A stretch of 8,557 nt of DNA from an uncultured Eubacteriales bacterium. Lineage in GTDB: Bacteria; Bacillota; Clostridia; Oscillospirales; Acutalibacteraceae. This document shows, one piece after another, positions 1 to 5,341 of this stretch. The stretch spans positions 1 to 8,557 of the forward strand of contig CAKSNI010000036.1 in assembly GCA_934476025.1 (NCBI GenBank), given 5' to 3'. The notes beneath the pieces are model-generated. The model made no database searches, was not told the origin of the DNA, and saw only the letters and a list, made by a program, of their open reading frames with translations. The translations under genes and the position numbers were made by a program. Position 1 is the stretch's first letter. Every line of letters starts with the position of its first letter.

Positions 1-22
1 GTAACGCTTCCTTCCCGAAAAT

Positions 23-64
23 AAAAAAAGGCAAAAGAATCTTGAAAAACAAGACTCCTTTGCC
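23..64 (-). terminator. Intrinsic terminator of the FTR-like/thioredoxin operon
   Basis: Read on the minus strand, a 14-base arm (51-64) pairs with a 14-base arm (30-43) across a 7-base loop (44-50). All 14 positions pair if two G-U pairs are allowed. Seven T residues follow directly (29 down to 23), the standard form of a Rho-independent terminator. It lies about 80 bases after the thioredoxin stop codon. An outer CCCG/CGGG pair (14-17 and 69-72) could extend the structure across the T tract. On the plus strand no comparable T run follows, so I call it minus-strand only. Confidence 0.9.
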
Positions 65-141
65 TTTACGGGAAACATTATAGCAGGTTTTTCGGAATTG
101 TCAACCCCGAAATGCAAAAAATTTCCGAAAACAAAGGAAGC

Positions 142-468
142 CTATCGGGCCAGCGCGTCTTCGATCAGGGCACGCAGCGTATCCTTTTCAACATACCCGA
201 GAGAGGTTTCCAGAACCTTTCCGCCCTTCAGGATAACCACCAGCGGAATGCTGCTGACCGAAAAAGCTGCCGCCAGGGACGGTTCTTCGTCCACATTGAT
301 TTTCCCCACCGAAACGCGGCCGTCGTATTCCTGCGCGAGCTGACTTAAAAAGGGAGCGATCATCTGGCAGGGGCCGCACCAGTCGGCATAAAAATCCAGA
401 ACCCAGACCCCCGGGTCCCCGGCTACACGGGCCTTGAATGACGCTGCGGTAATTTTTTCTTCCGCCAC
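142..468 (-). CDS. trxA: Thioredoxin (108 aa)
   Basis: Small cytoplasmic dithiol/disulfide oxidoreductase that reduces protein disulfides. The active site WCGPC is at residues 30-34, with catalytic cysteines C31 and C34. The buried acid equivalent is D25 in DFYADW, and the cis-proline is P75 in SIPLVV. Length (108 aa) is that of a single-domain thioredoxin, with no signal peptide or membrane segment. The start is GTG at 468, preceded by an AAGGAAGG-type ribosome site (478-485) that overlaps the stop codon of the upstream FTR-like gene, so the two are probably translated in concert. The residue after the cis-Pro is Leu where Thr is common; this may tune substrate choice. The neighbouring Fe-S reductase suggests it receives electrons from ferredoxin rather than only from NADPH-dependent TrxB, but that is inference. 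The terminator at 23-64 closes the unit. The 65-141 stretch holds nothing else that I can recognise. Confidence 0.96.
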   Translation of the reverse strand: MAEEKITAASFKARVAGDPGVWVLDFYADWCGPCQMIAPFLSQLAQEYDGRVSVGKINVDEEPSLAAAFSVSSIPLVVILKGGKVLETSLGYVEKDTLRALIEDALAR

Positions 469-483
469 GGCAGAACACCTTCC

Positions 484-681
484 TTACTTATACTTATAAT
501 AGAGCCGGCAATGGCAGAACCCTTCGTAATCCGGGTCGGCAATCTGCTGCCGGAATTCTTTGCACATACAAAAATTGTCTTCGGTTCGTTCAAGCCGGCA
601 GGGGCAATATCCGCCGGTTTTGCGGAGCCCGTTGCGAACGGCGTCCCGGATTTTTTCATCCGGATTGAAAATCACCTTCAA
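484..681 (-). CDS. Ferredoxin-thioredoxin reductase catalytic-chain-like Fe-S protein (65 aa)
   Basis: The protein has three Cys-X-Cys pairs: C26-P-C28, C38-M-C40 and C56-H-C58, followed by LYY. This is the signature of the ferredoxin:thioredoxin reductase (FTR) catalytic beta chain, where a [4Fe-4S] cluster next to a redox disulfide passes electrons from ferredoxin one at a time to thioredoxin. By analogy C26, C38, C40 and C56 would hold the cluster and C28/C58 the disulfide. At 65 aa it is shorter than plant or cyanobacterial chains and lacks their N-terminal part. The cysteine spacing is 9 and 15 residues between pairs, not the plant 16 and 8. I chose the TTG start at 681: a strong AAGGAGGT (691-698) precedes it, and the promoter -10 at 709-714 lies inside any longer ORF, which rules out the upstream start at 771. 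It is cotranscribed with thioredoxin 15 bases downstream. No FTR variable (alpha) subunit is in view. Physiological role is inferred from motif and neighbour. Confidence 0.85.
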   Translation of the reverse strand: MKVIFNPDEKIRDAVRNGLRKTGGYCPCRLERTEDNFCMCKEFRQQIADPDYEGFCHCRLYYKYK

Positions 682-690
682 AAGAGGGAC

Positions 691-698
691 ACCTCCTT
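691..698 (-). promoter_or_regulatory. Ribosome binding site fixing the TTG start of the FTR-like gene
   Basis: AAGGAGGT on the minus strand is a near-perfect anti-16S match, nine bases before TTG at 681. There is no ATG at a comparable distance, so TTG is the likely start. Confidence 0.8.
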
Positions 699-708
699 CT
701 GCTTCTTT

Positions 709-737
709 AGTATACCAAAAAAACCGCCGGCAATCAA
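709..737 (-). promoter_or_regulatory. Sigma-A-like promoter of the FTR-like/trxA operon
   Basis: On the minus strand TTGATT (732-737) and TATACT (709-714) are separated by exactly 17 bases, close to the TTGACA-17-TATAAT consensus. The spacer carries a run of seven T residues near the -10. A start near 702 would give a leader of about 20 bases that consists almost entirely of the ribosome site. Confidence 0.75.
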
Positions 738-765
738 GGGCTTTGAGAAAAAATGAGGCTTTTGC

Positions 766-794
766 TTGCAATCACGGCCTTTTTGCGGTAGTAT
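766..794 (+). promoter_or_regulatory. Candidate promoter of the two-component system operon
   Basis: TTGCAA (766-771) and TAGTAT (789-794) are 17 bases apart. The expected start is near 801, leaving a leader of about 15 bases with AAGGAAGG (803-810) before the ATG at 817. A direct repeat TTTTGC occurs at 760-765 and 781-786, about two helical turns apart, flanking the -35 and reaching the spacer. This could be a regulator site but is only six bases long. The promoter is back to back with the one at 709-737. Confidence 0.55.
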
Positions 795-816
795 GGGGAG
801 GAAAGGAAGGGAAGGT

Positions 817-1494
817 ATGGTTCGGATTTTGGTTGCGGATGATGATAAACACACCCGTCGTCTGATGCAGGAATTGCTCCGTCGTGAAAATTTTGAAGTG
901 CTTTGTGCCGGCGACGGGAACGAAGCGCTTTCCTGTCTTGAAAAGGAACGGATTGATTTGGTGATTCTCGATATTATGATGCCGGGCATCAATGGGTATG
1001 AACTTACCGAACAGCTGCGGCGCGCCGGATATGATATGCCGATTCTGATGGTATCCGCCAAGCAGTTTCCGGCCGATAAACGGCAGGGCTTTTTGGCCGG
1101 CACCGATGATTATATGACCAAACCGGTGGATGAAGAAGAGTTGGTGCTGCGGATCCGCGCTCTGCTTCGGCGCGCCCGGATTGCCAGTGAACACAAAATC
1201 GAATTCGGCGGAATCGTGCTGGATGACAATGCGCTGAGCGTCAGCGGGCACGGGCAGACCCTGATCCTTCCGCAGAAAGAATTCCGGCTTTTATACCTTT
1301 TACTCTCCTATCCGGGCAAAATTTTTACCCGGATTCAGATTATGGACGAAATCTGGGGAATGGAATCCGACAGCGGCTGGGAAACGGTGACGGTTCACAT
1401 TGCCCGGCTTCGCAAACGCTTTGAAAATTGGCCGGAATTCCGCATTGAATCGGTGCGGGGGCTTGGGTACCGGGCGGTAAGAACCGACGGTTGA
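817..1494 (+). CDS. OmpR/PhoB-family response regulator (225 aa)
   Basis: DNA-binding response regulator, cytoplasmic, the partner of the kinase that follows. The receiver domain is at residues 1-118: acidic residues D8-D9-D10, phospho-acceptor D52 in VILDIMMPG, switch residue S80 in LMVSAK, and K102 in MTKPVD. The winged-helix output domain covers about 125-222, with the recognition helix region VTVHIARLRKRF (191-202) and the wing ending in RGLGYRA. Length is normal for the family. Start: the ATG at 817 is preceded by a purine-rich AAGGAAGGGAAGG and begins directly with the receiver's first strand; a TTG 17 codons upstream falls within the promoter and is rejected. The kinase gene starts 25 bases after the stop, so they form one operon. 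Like many of this class it may control its own promoter. Regulated genes cannot be read from the sequence. Confidence 0.96.
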   Translation: MVRILVADDDKHTRRLMQELLRRENFEVLCAGDGNEALSCLEKERIDLVILDIMMPGINGYELTEQLRRAGYDMPILMVSAKQFPADKRQGFLAGTDDYMTKPVDEEELVLRIRALLRRARIASEHKIEFGGIVLDDNALSVSGHGQTLILPQKEFRLLYLLLSYPGKIFTRIQIMDEIWGMESDSGWETVTVHIARLRKRFENWPEFRIESVRGLGYRAVRTDG

Positions 1495-1519
1495 CGAATC
1501 GGAAGGAGGAAGAGTTTCT

Positions 1520-2587
1520 GTGAAAAAGCCGAACCGATTCCGGGAATATCAGTCCCGGCTTTCGCTGACGCTTCTGTTTGCCGGAACCGTGATGATCGTT
1601 ATGCTGGCGGTGCTGCTGTTTGTCGGAACGCTGGCGCTGATTCTTTTTAATACCGGCGTTATGGACCAAAGCCGTCTGGCGGTCAACGGAATTATTCTGC
1701 TCAGCTTGCTGTTTTGCTTTTTGGTCGGGGTGGTTTCGGCACTGCTGTTCGGGCGGCTTTTTATGAAGCCGATCAACAGCATCATCAACATGATGAATCG
1801 GCTGGCCGGCGGAGATTATACCCCCCGAATTTGTTTTCACAGCATTTTCGATCGCCATCCGGCGGTGGCGGAACTTACCGACAGCATCAATAAAATGGCC
1901 GAAGAACTGCAGCATACCGAAGAACTGCGGTCGGATTTTATCAACAATTTTTCCCATGAATTCAAAACCCCGATTGTTTCCATCGCCGGGTTTGCCAAAT
2001 TGCTGCAGGACGGGCAGCTCAGCCGGGAAAAGCAGCAGGAATATCTTTCGATTATTGAAGAAGAATCCATGCGCCTTTCGGTTATGGCCACCAATGTGCT
2101 GAATCTGACCCGGGTGGAAAACCAGACCATTTTGTCGGATGTGACCTCCTATAATCTTTCCGAACAGATTCGTAACTGCTTTCTGGTACTGGAAAAGAAA
2201 TGGAGCGAAAAGCAGCTGGAGCTGGGGCTGGATTTTCCGGAATTCCGCATTACCGGCAACGAGGAATTGCTGCGGCAGGTTTGGTTGAATCTGCTGGACA
2301 ATGCCATCAAATTCACCCCCGAAAAAGGGTTCGTCGGGGTGACTCTCGAAAAAACGGATGAAAAAATGCGGGTTTGTGTGGCCAACACGGGCAGCTTTAT
2401 TCTGGAAGCGGACCGGGAACGCATTTTCCGCAAATTCTATCAGGCCGATACCTCCCACGCCACCAAAGGCAACGGGGTCGGGCTGGCGGTGGTCCGGCAG
2501 ATTGTCTGGCTGCACGGCGGAACGGTCGCGGCCGATTCCGATGAAAAAGGAACCCGGTTTTGGGTGGAAATTCCGCAAAATTTCTGA
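1520..2587 (+). CDS. Membrane sensor histidine kinase (355 aa)
   Basis: Partner kinase of the response regulator. Order of parts: membrane helix 1 (about 17-44), a connecting loop of only about 11 residues (45-55), membrane helix 2 (about 56-80), a HAMP-like linker (81-135), the HisKA dimerisation domain with H146 in FSHEFKTP, and the HATPase_c domain with N box WLNLLDNAIKF (255-265), G1-equivalent ANTGSF (288-293), F box IFRKFYQAD (302-310) and G2 GNGVGLAVV (317-325). There is no extracytoplasmic sensor domain, so the signal is probably read in or near the membrane, or passed on by a partner protein. The G1 box departs from DxGxG (NTGSF); NTG variants occur in other Bacillota kinases, and the other boxes are intact, so I expect an active enzyme. 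The start is GTG at 1520, nine bases after AGGAGGA. No transport genes adjoin it. Confidence 0.95.
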   Translation: MKKPNRFREYQSRLSLTLLFAGTVMIVMLAVLLFVGTLALILFNTGVMDQSRLAVNGIILLSLLFCFLVGVVSALLFGRLFMKPINSIINMMNRLAGGDYTPRICFHSIFDRHPAVAELTDSINKMAEELQHTEELRSDFINNFSHEFKTPIVSIAGFAKLLQDGQLSREKQQEYLSIIEEESMRLSVMATNVLNLTRVENQTILSDVTSYNLSEQIRNCFLVLEKKWSEKQLELGLDFPEFRITGNEELLRQVWLNLLDNAIKFTPEKGFVGVTLEKTDEKMRVCVANTGSFILEADRERIFRKFYQADTSHATKGNGVGLAVVRQIVWLHGGTVAADSDEKGTRFWVEIPQNF

Positions 2588-2688
2588 TTTTTCAACAAAA
2601 TTCCCCGAAAGTTTCGTTTCAGTTTAGATTTGTACGGTAAACTGGATCTGCAAATGCTTGCCGAAATGAAACAACAGGGGGATTTTTT
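2588..2688 (+). promoter_or_regulatory. Intergenic leader of the fatty acid kinase genes with nested inverted repeats
   Basis: The 101-base gap before the DegV gene holds an outer pair GTTTCGTTTC (2611-2620) and GAAATGAAAC (2663-2672), fully paired in RNA with one G-U. Inside it lie CAGTTTA (2620-2626) and TAAACTG (2638-2644) and a small GCAA-ATGC-TTGC hairpin (2650-2661). These could fold as a three-way junction ending just before the ribosome site AGGGGG (2676-2681). Alternatively the 7-base palindrome with an 11-base centre is a repressor operator. No run of T follows the outer stem in terminator position, and I could not find a convincing -35/-10 pair, so whether transcription starts here or reads through from the kinase gene is open. 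Confidence 0.45.
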
Positions 2689-3588
2689 ATGCGTCAGGTA
2701 AAAATTATCACCGATTCCTGCGCCGATTTATCGGTAGAAAAAATGAAGGAATACGGCATTGATTACGCCGCCATGAATACGGTGCTGGACGAAAAAACCA
2801 CACCGGCCTATTTGGATTGGGACCGGGAAAAAGCCCATGCCTTTTATGAAATCATCCGGGGCGGAAAACGGATCAAAACCACCCAGGTTCCGCCGGAAGA
2901 ATTCAACCGGGTTTTCGGAAAGGCGGTGGAGGACGGAATGGATATCGTGTATATCGCCTGTTCCTCCAAACAGTCTGGTTCGGTCAATACCGCTCATGTG
3001 TTGGCGGAAAAAATCATGAAAGAAAATCCGGGGGTTGAAATTTACTGCATTGATTCGCTCAATGCCTGCACCGGGGAAGGCATGCTGGCTATCGAAGCGG
3101 CGAAAATGGCACAGGCCGGTCTTTCTGCCCGGGAAATTGCCGAAAAGATCACCGCCATGCGTAAGGATGTCAATGAATACTGTACGGTTCATTCGCTGGA
3201 TGCGCTGCGGCGTGCCGGGCGGGTGAAGGCTTCGGCTGCCTTTTTCGGGAACCTGCTTGGGGTGAAACCGATCATCATTGCCGACGCCAAAGGGGAACAG
3301 TTTGCCCTGAAGAAGGTCAAGGGCCGCCAGAATTCCATTCGGGAAATTGTCCGCCTTCTCAAGGAAAGCATTCAAAATCCGCAGGAGCAGACGATTTATG
3401 TTTCCCATGGGGATTGCAGTGAGGAAGAGGTCCGCTTCCTGACCGACCTGATCCGCCAGGAAATCCCCTGCAAGGATATTTGTGTAGGGCTTATCGGTCC
3501 GATTATCGGCGCCTCCATCGGCCCGGACGCTTTGGCGATTTTCGGCTTCGGAAATCCCGTAACGGTGAACGGAGAAGAAAAGGCGTAA
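2689..3588 (+). CDS. fakB: DegV-family fatty-acid-binding protein, FakB type (299 aa)
   Basis: DegV proteins bind a long-chain fatty acid in a buried tunnel. In the FakAB system the FakB partner offers the carboxylate to the FakA kinase and delivers the acyl-phosphate. Visible family features: N-terminal KIITDSCADLS (5-15), the TTQ turn (64-66, TSQ in many homologues), SSKQSGS (92-98) matching the SSxLSGT loop, IDSLNACTGEG (121-131), LRRAGRV (173-179), the NLLGVKPII core (188-196) and C-terminal IGPIIGASIGPDALAIFG (269-286). Length is typical (about 280-300). The usual His of the HTGPG-like motif is replaced here (A275-S276-I-G-P-D). The start is ATG at 2689, about seven bases after AGGGGG. 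The stop codon overlaps the start of fakA, which supports a functional FakB-FakA pair. The assignment to FakB rather than another DegV role rests on that context. Confidence 0.88.
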   Translation: MRQVKIITDSCADLSVEKMKEYGIDYAAMNTVLDEKTTPAYLDWDREKAHAFYEIIRGGKRIKTTQVPPEEFNRVFGKAVEDGMDIVYIACSSKQSGSVNTAHVLAEKIMKENPGVEIYCIDSLNACTGEGMLAIEAAKMAQAGLSAREIAEKITAMRKDVNEYCTVHSLDALRRAGRVKASAAFFGNLLGVKPIIIADAKGEQFALKKVKGRQNSIREIVRLLKESIQNPQEQTIYVSHGDCSEEEVRFLTDLIRQEIPCKDICVGLIGPIIGASIGPDALAIFGFGNPVTVNGEEKA

Positions 3589-5231
3589 TGGAAACGAAGG
3601 TTCTGACCGCAGAAGAATACATCCGGATGCTCCGGCAGGGGGCGGAACATCTTTCCCGTAATGTCGGGAAGATCAACGATCTGAATGTTTTCCCCATTCC
3701 CGACGGCGATACCGGCGACAATATGCTGCTCACCATTCGGGGCGGGCTGACCGAGGAGGTCACGGAATCCGTCGGAGAAACCGCCCGGCAGTCGGCCCGG
3801 GGAATGCTGTTTTCCGCCCGGGGAAATTCCGGGGTGATTCTCTCTCAGTTTTTTGAGGGAATTGCCGAGGCATTGCCCGATACGCCGACGGCTTTGCCGG
3901 AACAGGTGGCCGAAGCGGTGCAAAACGGGGTAAAAACGGCCTATCACGCGGTTCTCACCCCCACCGAAGGGACCATTTTAACGGTAATGCGGGAGGCCGC
4001 TCTGGCAGCTGCCGAAGCGGCGGCACCGGGGCCGGAGGAATATTTGGAGGCTTTTCTGACAACGGCCGGAAAAACCCTGCGGAAAACGCCGGATCTTTTG
4101 CCGGTGCTCAAAGAAGCCGGGGTGGTGGACTCCGGCGGAGCCGGGCTGATCTGCATTTTTGAAGGAATGCTTTCCGCTTTGAAAGGAACGCAGGAATCGT
4201 TTGTGCCGTCGGCAACGGCGGCTTCCGGGCCGGCCGCGCCGGATTTTGACCGGTTCGGGGAGGACAGCACTCTGGAATTCGGGTACTGTACCGAATTGCT
4301 GGTTCGTCTGATGCGGGCCAAGTGCAACCCGGAAACCTTTGACACCGGGGCGGTGACCGACTATCTGCAGTCGATTGGCAACAGTGTGGTGGCGTTTTTA
4401 TCCGGCAGCATTCTGAAAATTCATGTTCATACCTTTACTCCGGGCAGGGTGCTGGATTTCTGCCAGACCTTCGGAGAATTTTTGAGTGTAAAAATTGAAA
4501 ATATGTCCCTGCAGCACAACAATCTGACCCCCGAAAAGCCGGAAGAAAAACCGGCCGAACCGGTTCGCAAAAAAATCGGGGTGGTCAGTGTCGCGTCGGG
4601 TCAGGGAATCCGGGAACTGTTTGCCTCCCTTTCCTGTGATGCGGTAGTGGACGGCGGTCAGAGTATGAATCCTTCGGCGGCTCAGTTAATTGAAACCGCC
4701 CGGAAAATCGGGGCCGAAACCGTGTTCCTGCTACCGAATAACGGCAATGTGGTTTTAAGTGCCCGTCAGGCGGCTTCGCTGTGCGAAGATGTGGAAATCC
4801 GGGTGATCCCCACCAAATCCATCGGCCAGGGGTATGCTGCGCTTTCGCTGTTTGATCCGCAGGATAAAACCCCGGACGAAGTGGAGGAGGAAATGCTTTC
4901 GGCTATCAGCGGCGTGGTGACCGCTGCCGTTTCGGTTTGTTCCCGCGAAGCGGAAAACGGCGCTTTTCATCTTCATGAAGGGCAGTATATCGGGTTTTCG
5001 GACGGGGAAGTTTTGGCCGTCGGTGAAACCGCCAGGCAGGCGGCCGAAAATCTGTGTGACGCGCTGGACTTTACGGATCGGGAGGTCGCCCTGCTACTGT
5101 ACGGGGCCGGGACCGGGCCGGAGGATGCCGAAGCAGTGCGGGAATATCTGTGTTCCCGGCATCCGAGGGTGGAAATGTACTGCCAAAACGGCGGCCAGCC
5201 GGTGTATGATTATTTACTGATTCTGGAGTAG
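3588..5231 (+). CDS. fakA: DAK2-type fatty acid kinase FakA (547 aa)
   Basis: ATP-dependent kinase that phosphorylates a fatty acid held by a FakB protein, giving acyl-phosphate. The N-terminal DhaL/DAK2-like domain (about 1-200) has metal-binding aspartates D39, D41 and D44 in IPDGDTGDN, plus ARGNSGVILSQFFEG (77-91), EGTILTVMREA (127-137) and VVDSGGAGL (179-187). The middle domain has YCTELLV (233-239) and KIHVHTF (277-283); C233, H279 and H281 correspond to a Cys/His group reported as metal ligands in staphylococcal FakA (from memory of the family). The C-terminal domain (about 328-547) begins IGVVSVASGQGIRELF and contains VVDGGQSMNPS (353-363) and LLPNNGNV (381-388). Length agrees with the YloV/FakA family. 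The ATG lies in TAATG, sharing one base with the fakB stop. A 36-codon upstream extension of this frame lies within fakB and is rejected. A low-complexity Ala/Pro linker is seen at about 206-219. Confidence 0.94.
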   Translation: METKVLTAEEYIRMLRQGAEHLSRNVGKINDLNVFPIPDGDTGDNMLLTIRGGLTEEVTESVGETARQSARGMLFSARGNSGVILSQFFEGIAEALPDTPTALPEQVAEAVQNGVKTAYHAVLTPTEGTILTVMREAALAAAEAAAPGPEEYLEAFLTTAGKTLRKTPDLLPVLKEAGVVDSGGAGLICIFEGMLSALKGTQESFVPSATAASGPAAPDFDRFGEDSTLEFGYCTELLVRLMRAKCNPETFDTGAVTDYLQSIGNSVVAFLSGSILKIHVHTFTPGRVLDFCQTFGEFLSVKIENMSLQHNNLTPEKPEEKPAEPVRKKIGVVSVASGQGIRELFASLSCDAVVDGGQSMNPSAAQLIETARKIGAETVFLLPNNGNVVLSARQAASLCEDVEIRVIPTKSIGQGYAALSLFDPQDKTPDEVEEEMLSAISGVVTAAVSVCSREAENGAFHLHEGQYIGFSDGEVLAVGETARQAAENLCDALDFTDREVALLLYGAGTGPEDAEAVREYLCSRHPRVEMYCQNGGQPVYDYLLILE

Positions 5232-5341
5232 GCAAGCGAGAGATCCGCGCTCAGAAAACGGGTTCGGAGGATTTCTGTTTGCCTGAGGCCGGGGCGGCCT
5301 TCCAAAATGCCCAAAGCTTTTTTTAAAGGGGAAGATCAAAT
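5232..5341 (+). other. Intergenic region between fakA and plsY
   Basis: The gap has a short GC-rich hairpin (GAGGCC 5285-5290, GGCCTT 5296-5301, 5-base loop) and a run of seven T (5318-5324) sixteen bases further on. The distance is too long for a normal intrinsic terminator. A possible 15-codon ORF (5279-5326) lies across both. The plsY ribosome site AAAGGGGA follows at 5326-5333. No convincing promoter was found, so I assume at least partial readthrough from fakA. Confidence 0.4.
5279..5326 (+). CDS. Possible 15-residue leader peptide (TTG start)
   Basis: A GGAGG (5266-5270) stands eight bases before TTG at 5279, which opens a frame of 15 codons closed by TAA at 5324-5326, just before the plsY ribosome site. 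The product would be MPEAGAAFQNAQSFF, unlike anything I recognise. The good ribosome site without another gene to serve is the only support. It could be a leader peptide coupling fakA and plsY, a decayed gene end, or chance. Confidence 0.2.
   Translation: MPEAGAAFQNAQSFF

Noticed and set aside
98..348. Plus-strand small open frames over the thioredoxin gene
   Set aside because: They are antisense to a well-supported thioredoxin and have no ribosome site or family resemblance.
766..816. Upstream TTG extension of the response regulator by 17 codons
   Set aside because: It starts inside the candidate -35 box and adds residues not found in the family. The ATG at 817 has a good ribosome site and begins at the receiver fold.
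1432..1446. 15-base direct repeat CCGGAATTCCGCATT, also present at 2237-2251
   Set aside because: Both copies lie inside coding sequence and encode the residues PEFRI in otherwise unrelated proteins. Nothing surrounds them to suggest a mobile or regulatory element.
1340..2578. Long open frame of 412 codons on the minus strand opposite the kinase gene
   Set aside because: It mirrors the codon pattern of the response regulator and histidine kinase genes, which have all their family motifs. The antisense product is rich in Gln/His/Arg with no recognisable domain.
2611..2687. Terminator between the kinase gene and fakB
   Set aside because: The outer stem is AT-rich, and the only T run (2683-2688) comes after the ribosome site and touches the ATG, too far for an intrinsic terminator.
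3480..3587. 36-codon N-terminal extension of fakA
   Set aside because: It lies wholly within the fakB coding region in another frame, and the DAK2 domain starts naturally after the ATG in TAATG.
5285..5324. Terminator between fakA and plsY
   Set aside because: The GC hairpin is only six pairs and the T run begins 16 bases beyond it, so the two do not form a standard terminator.
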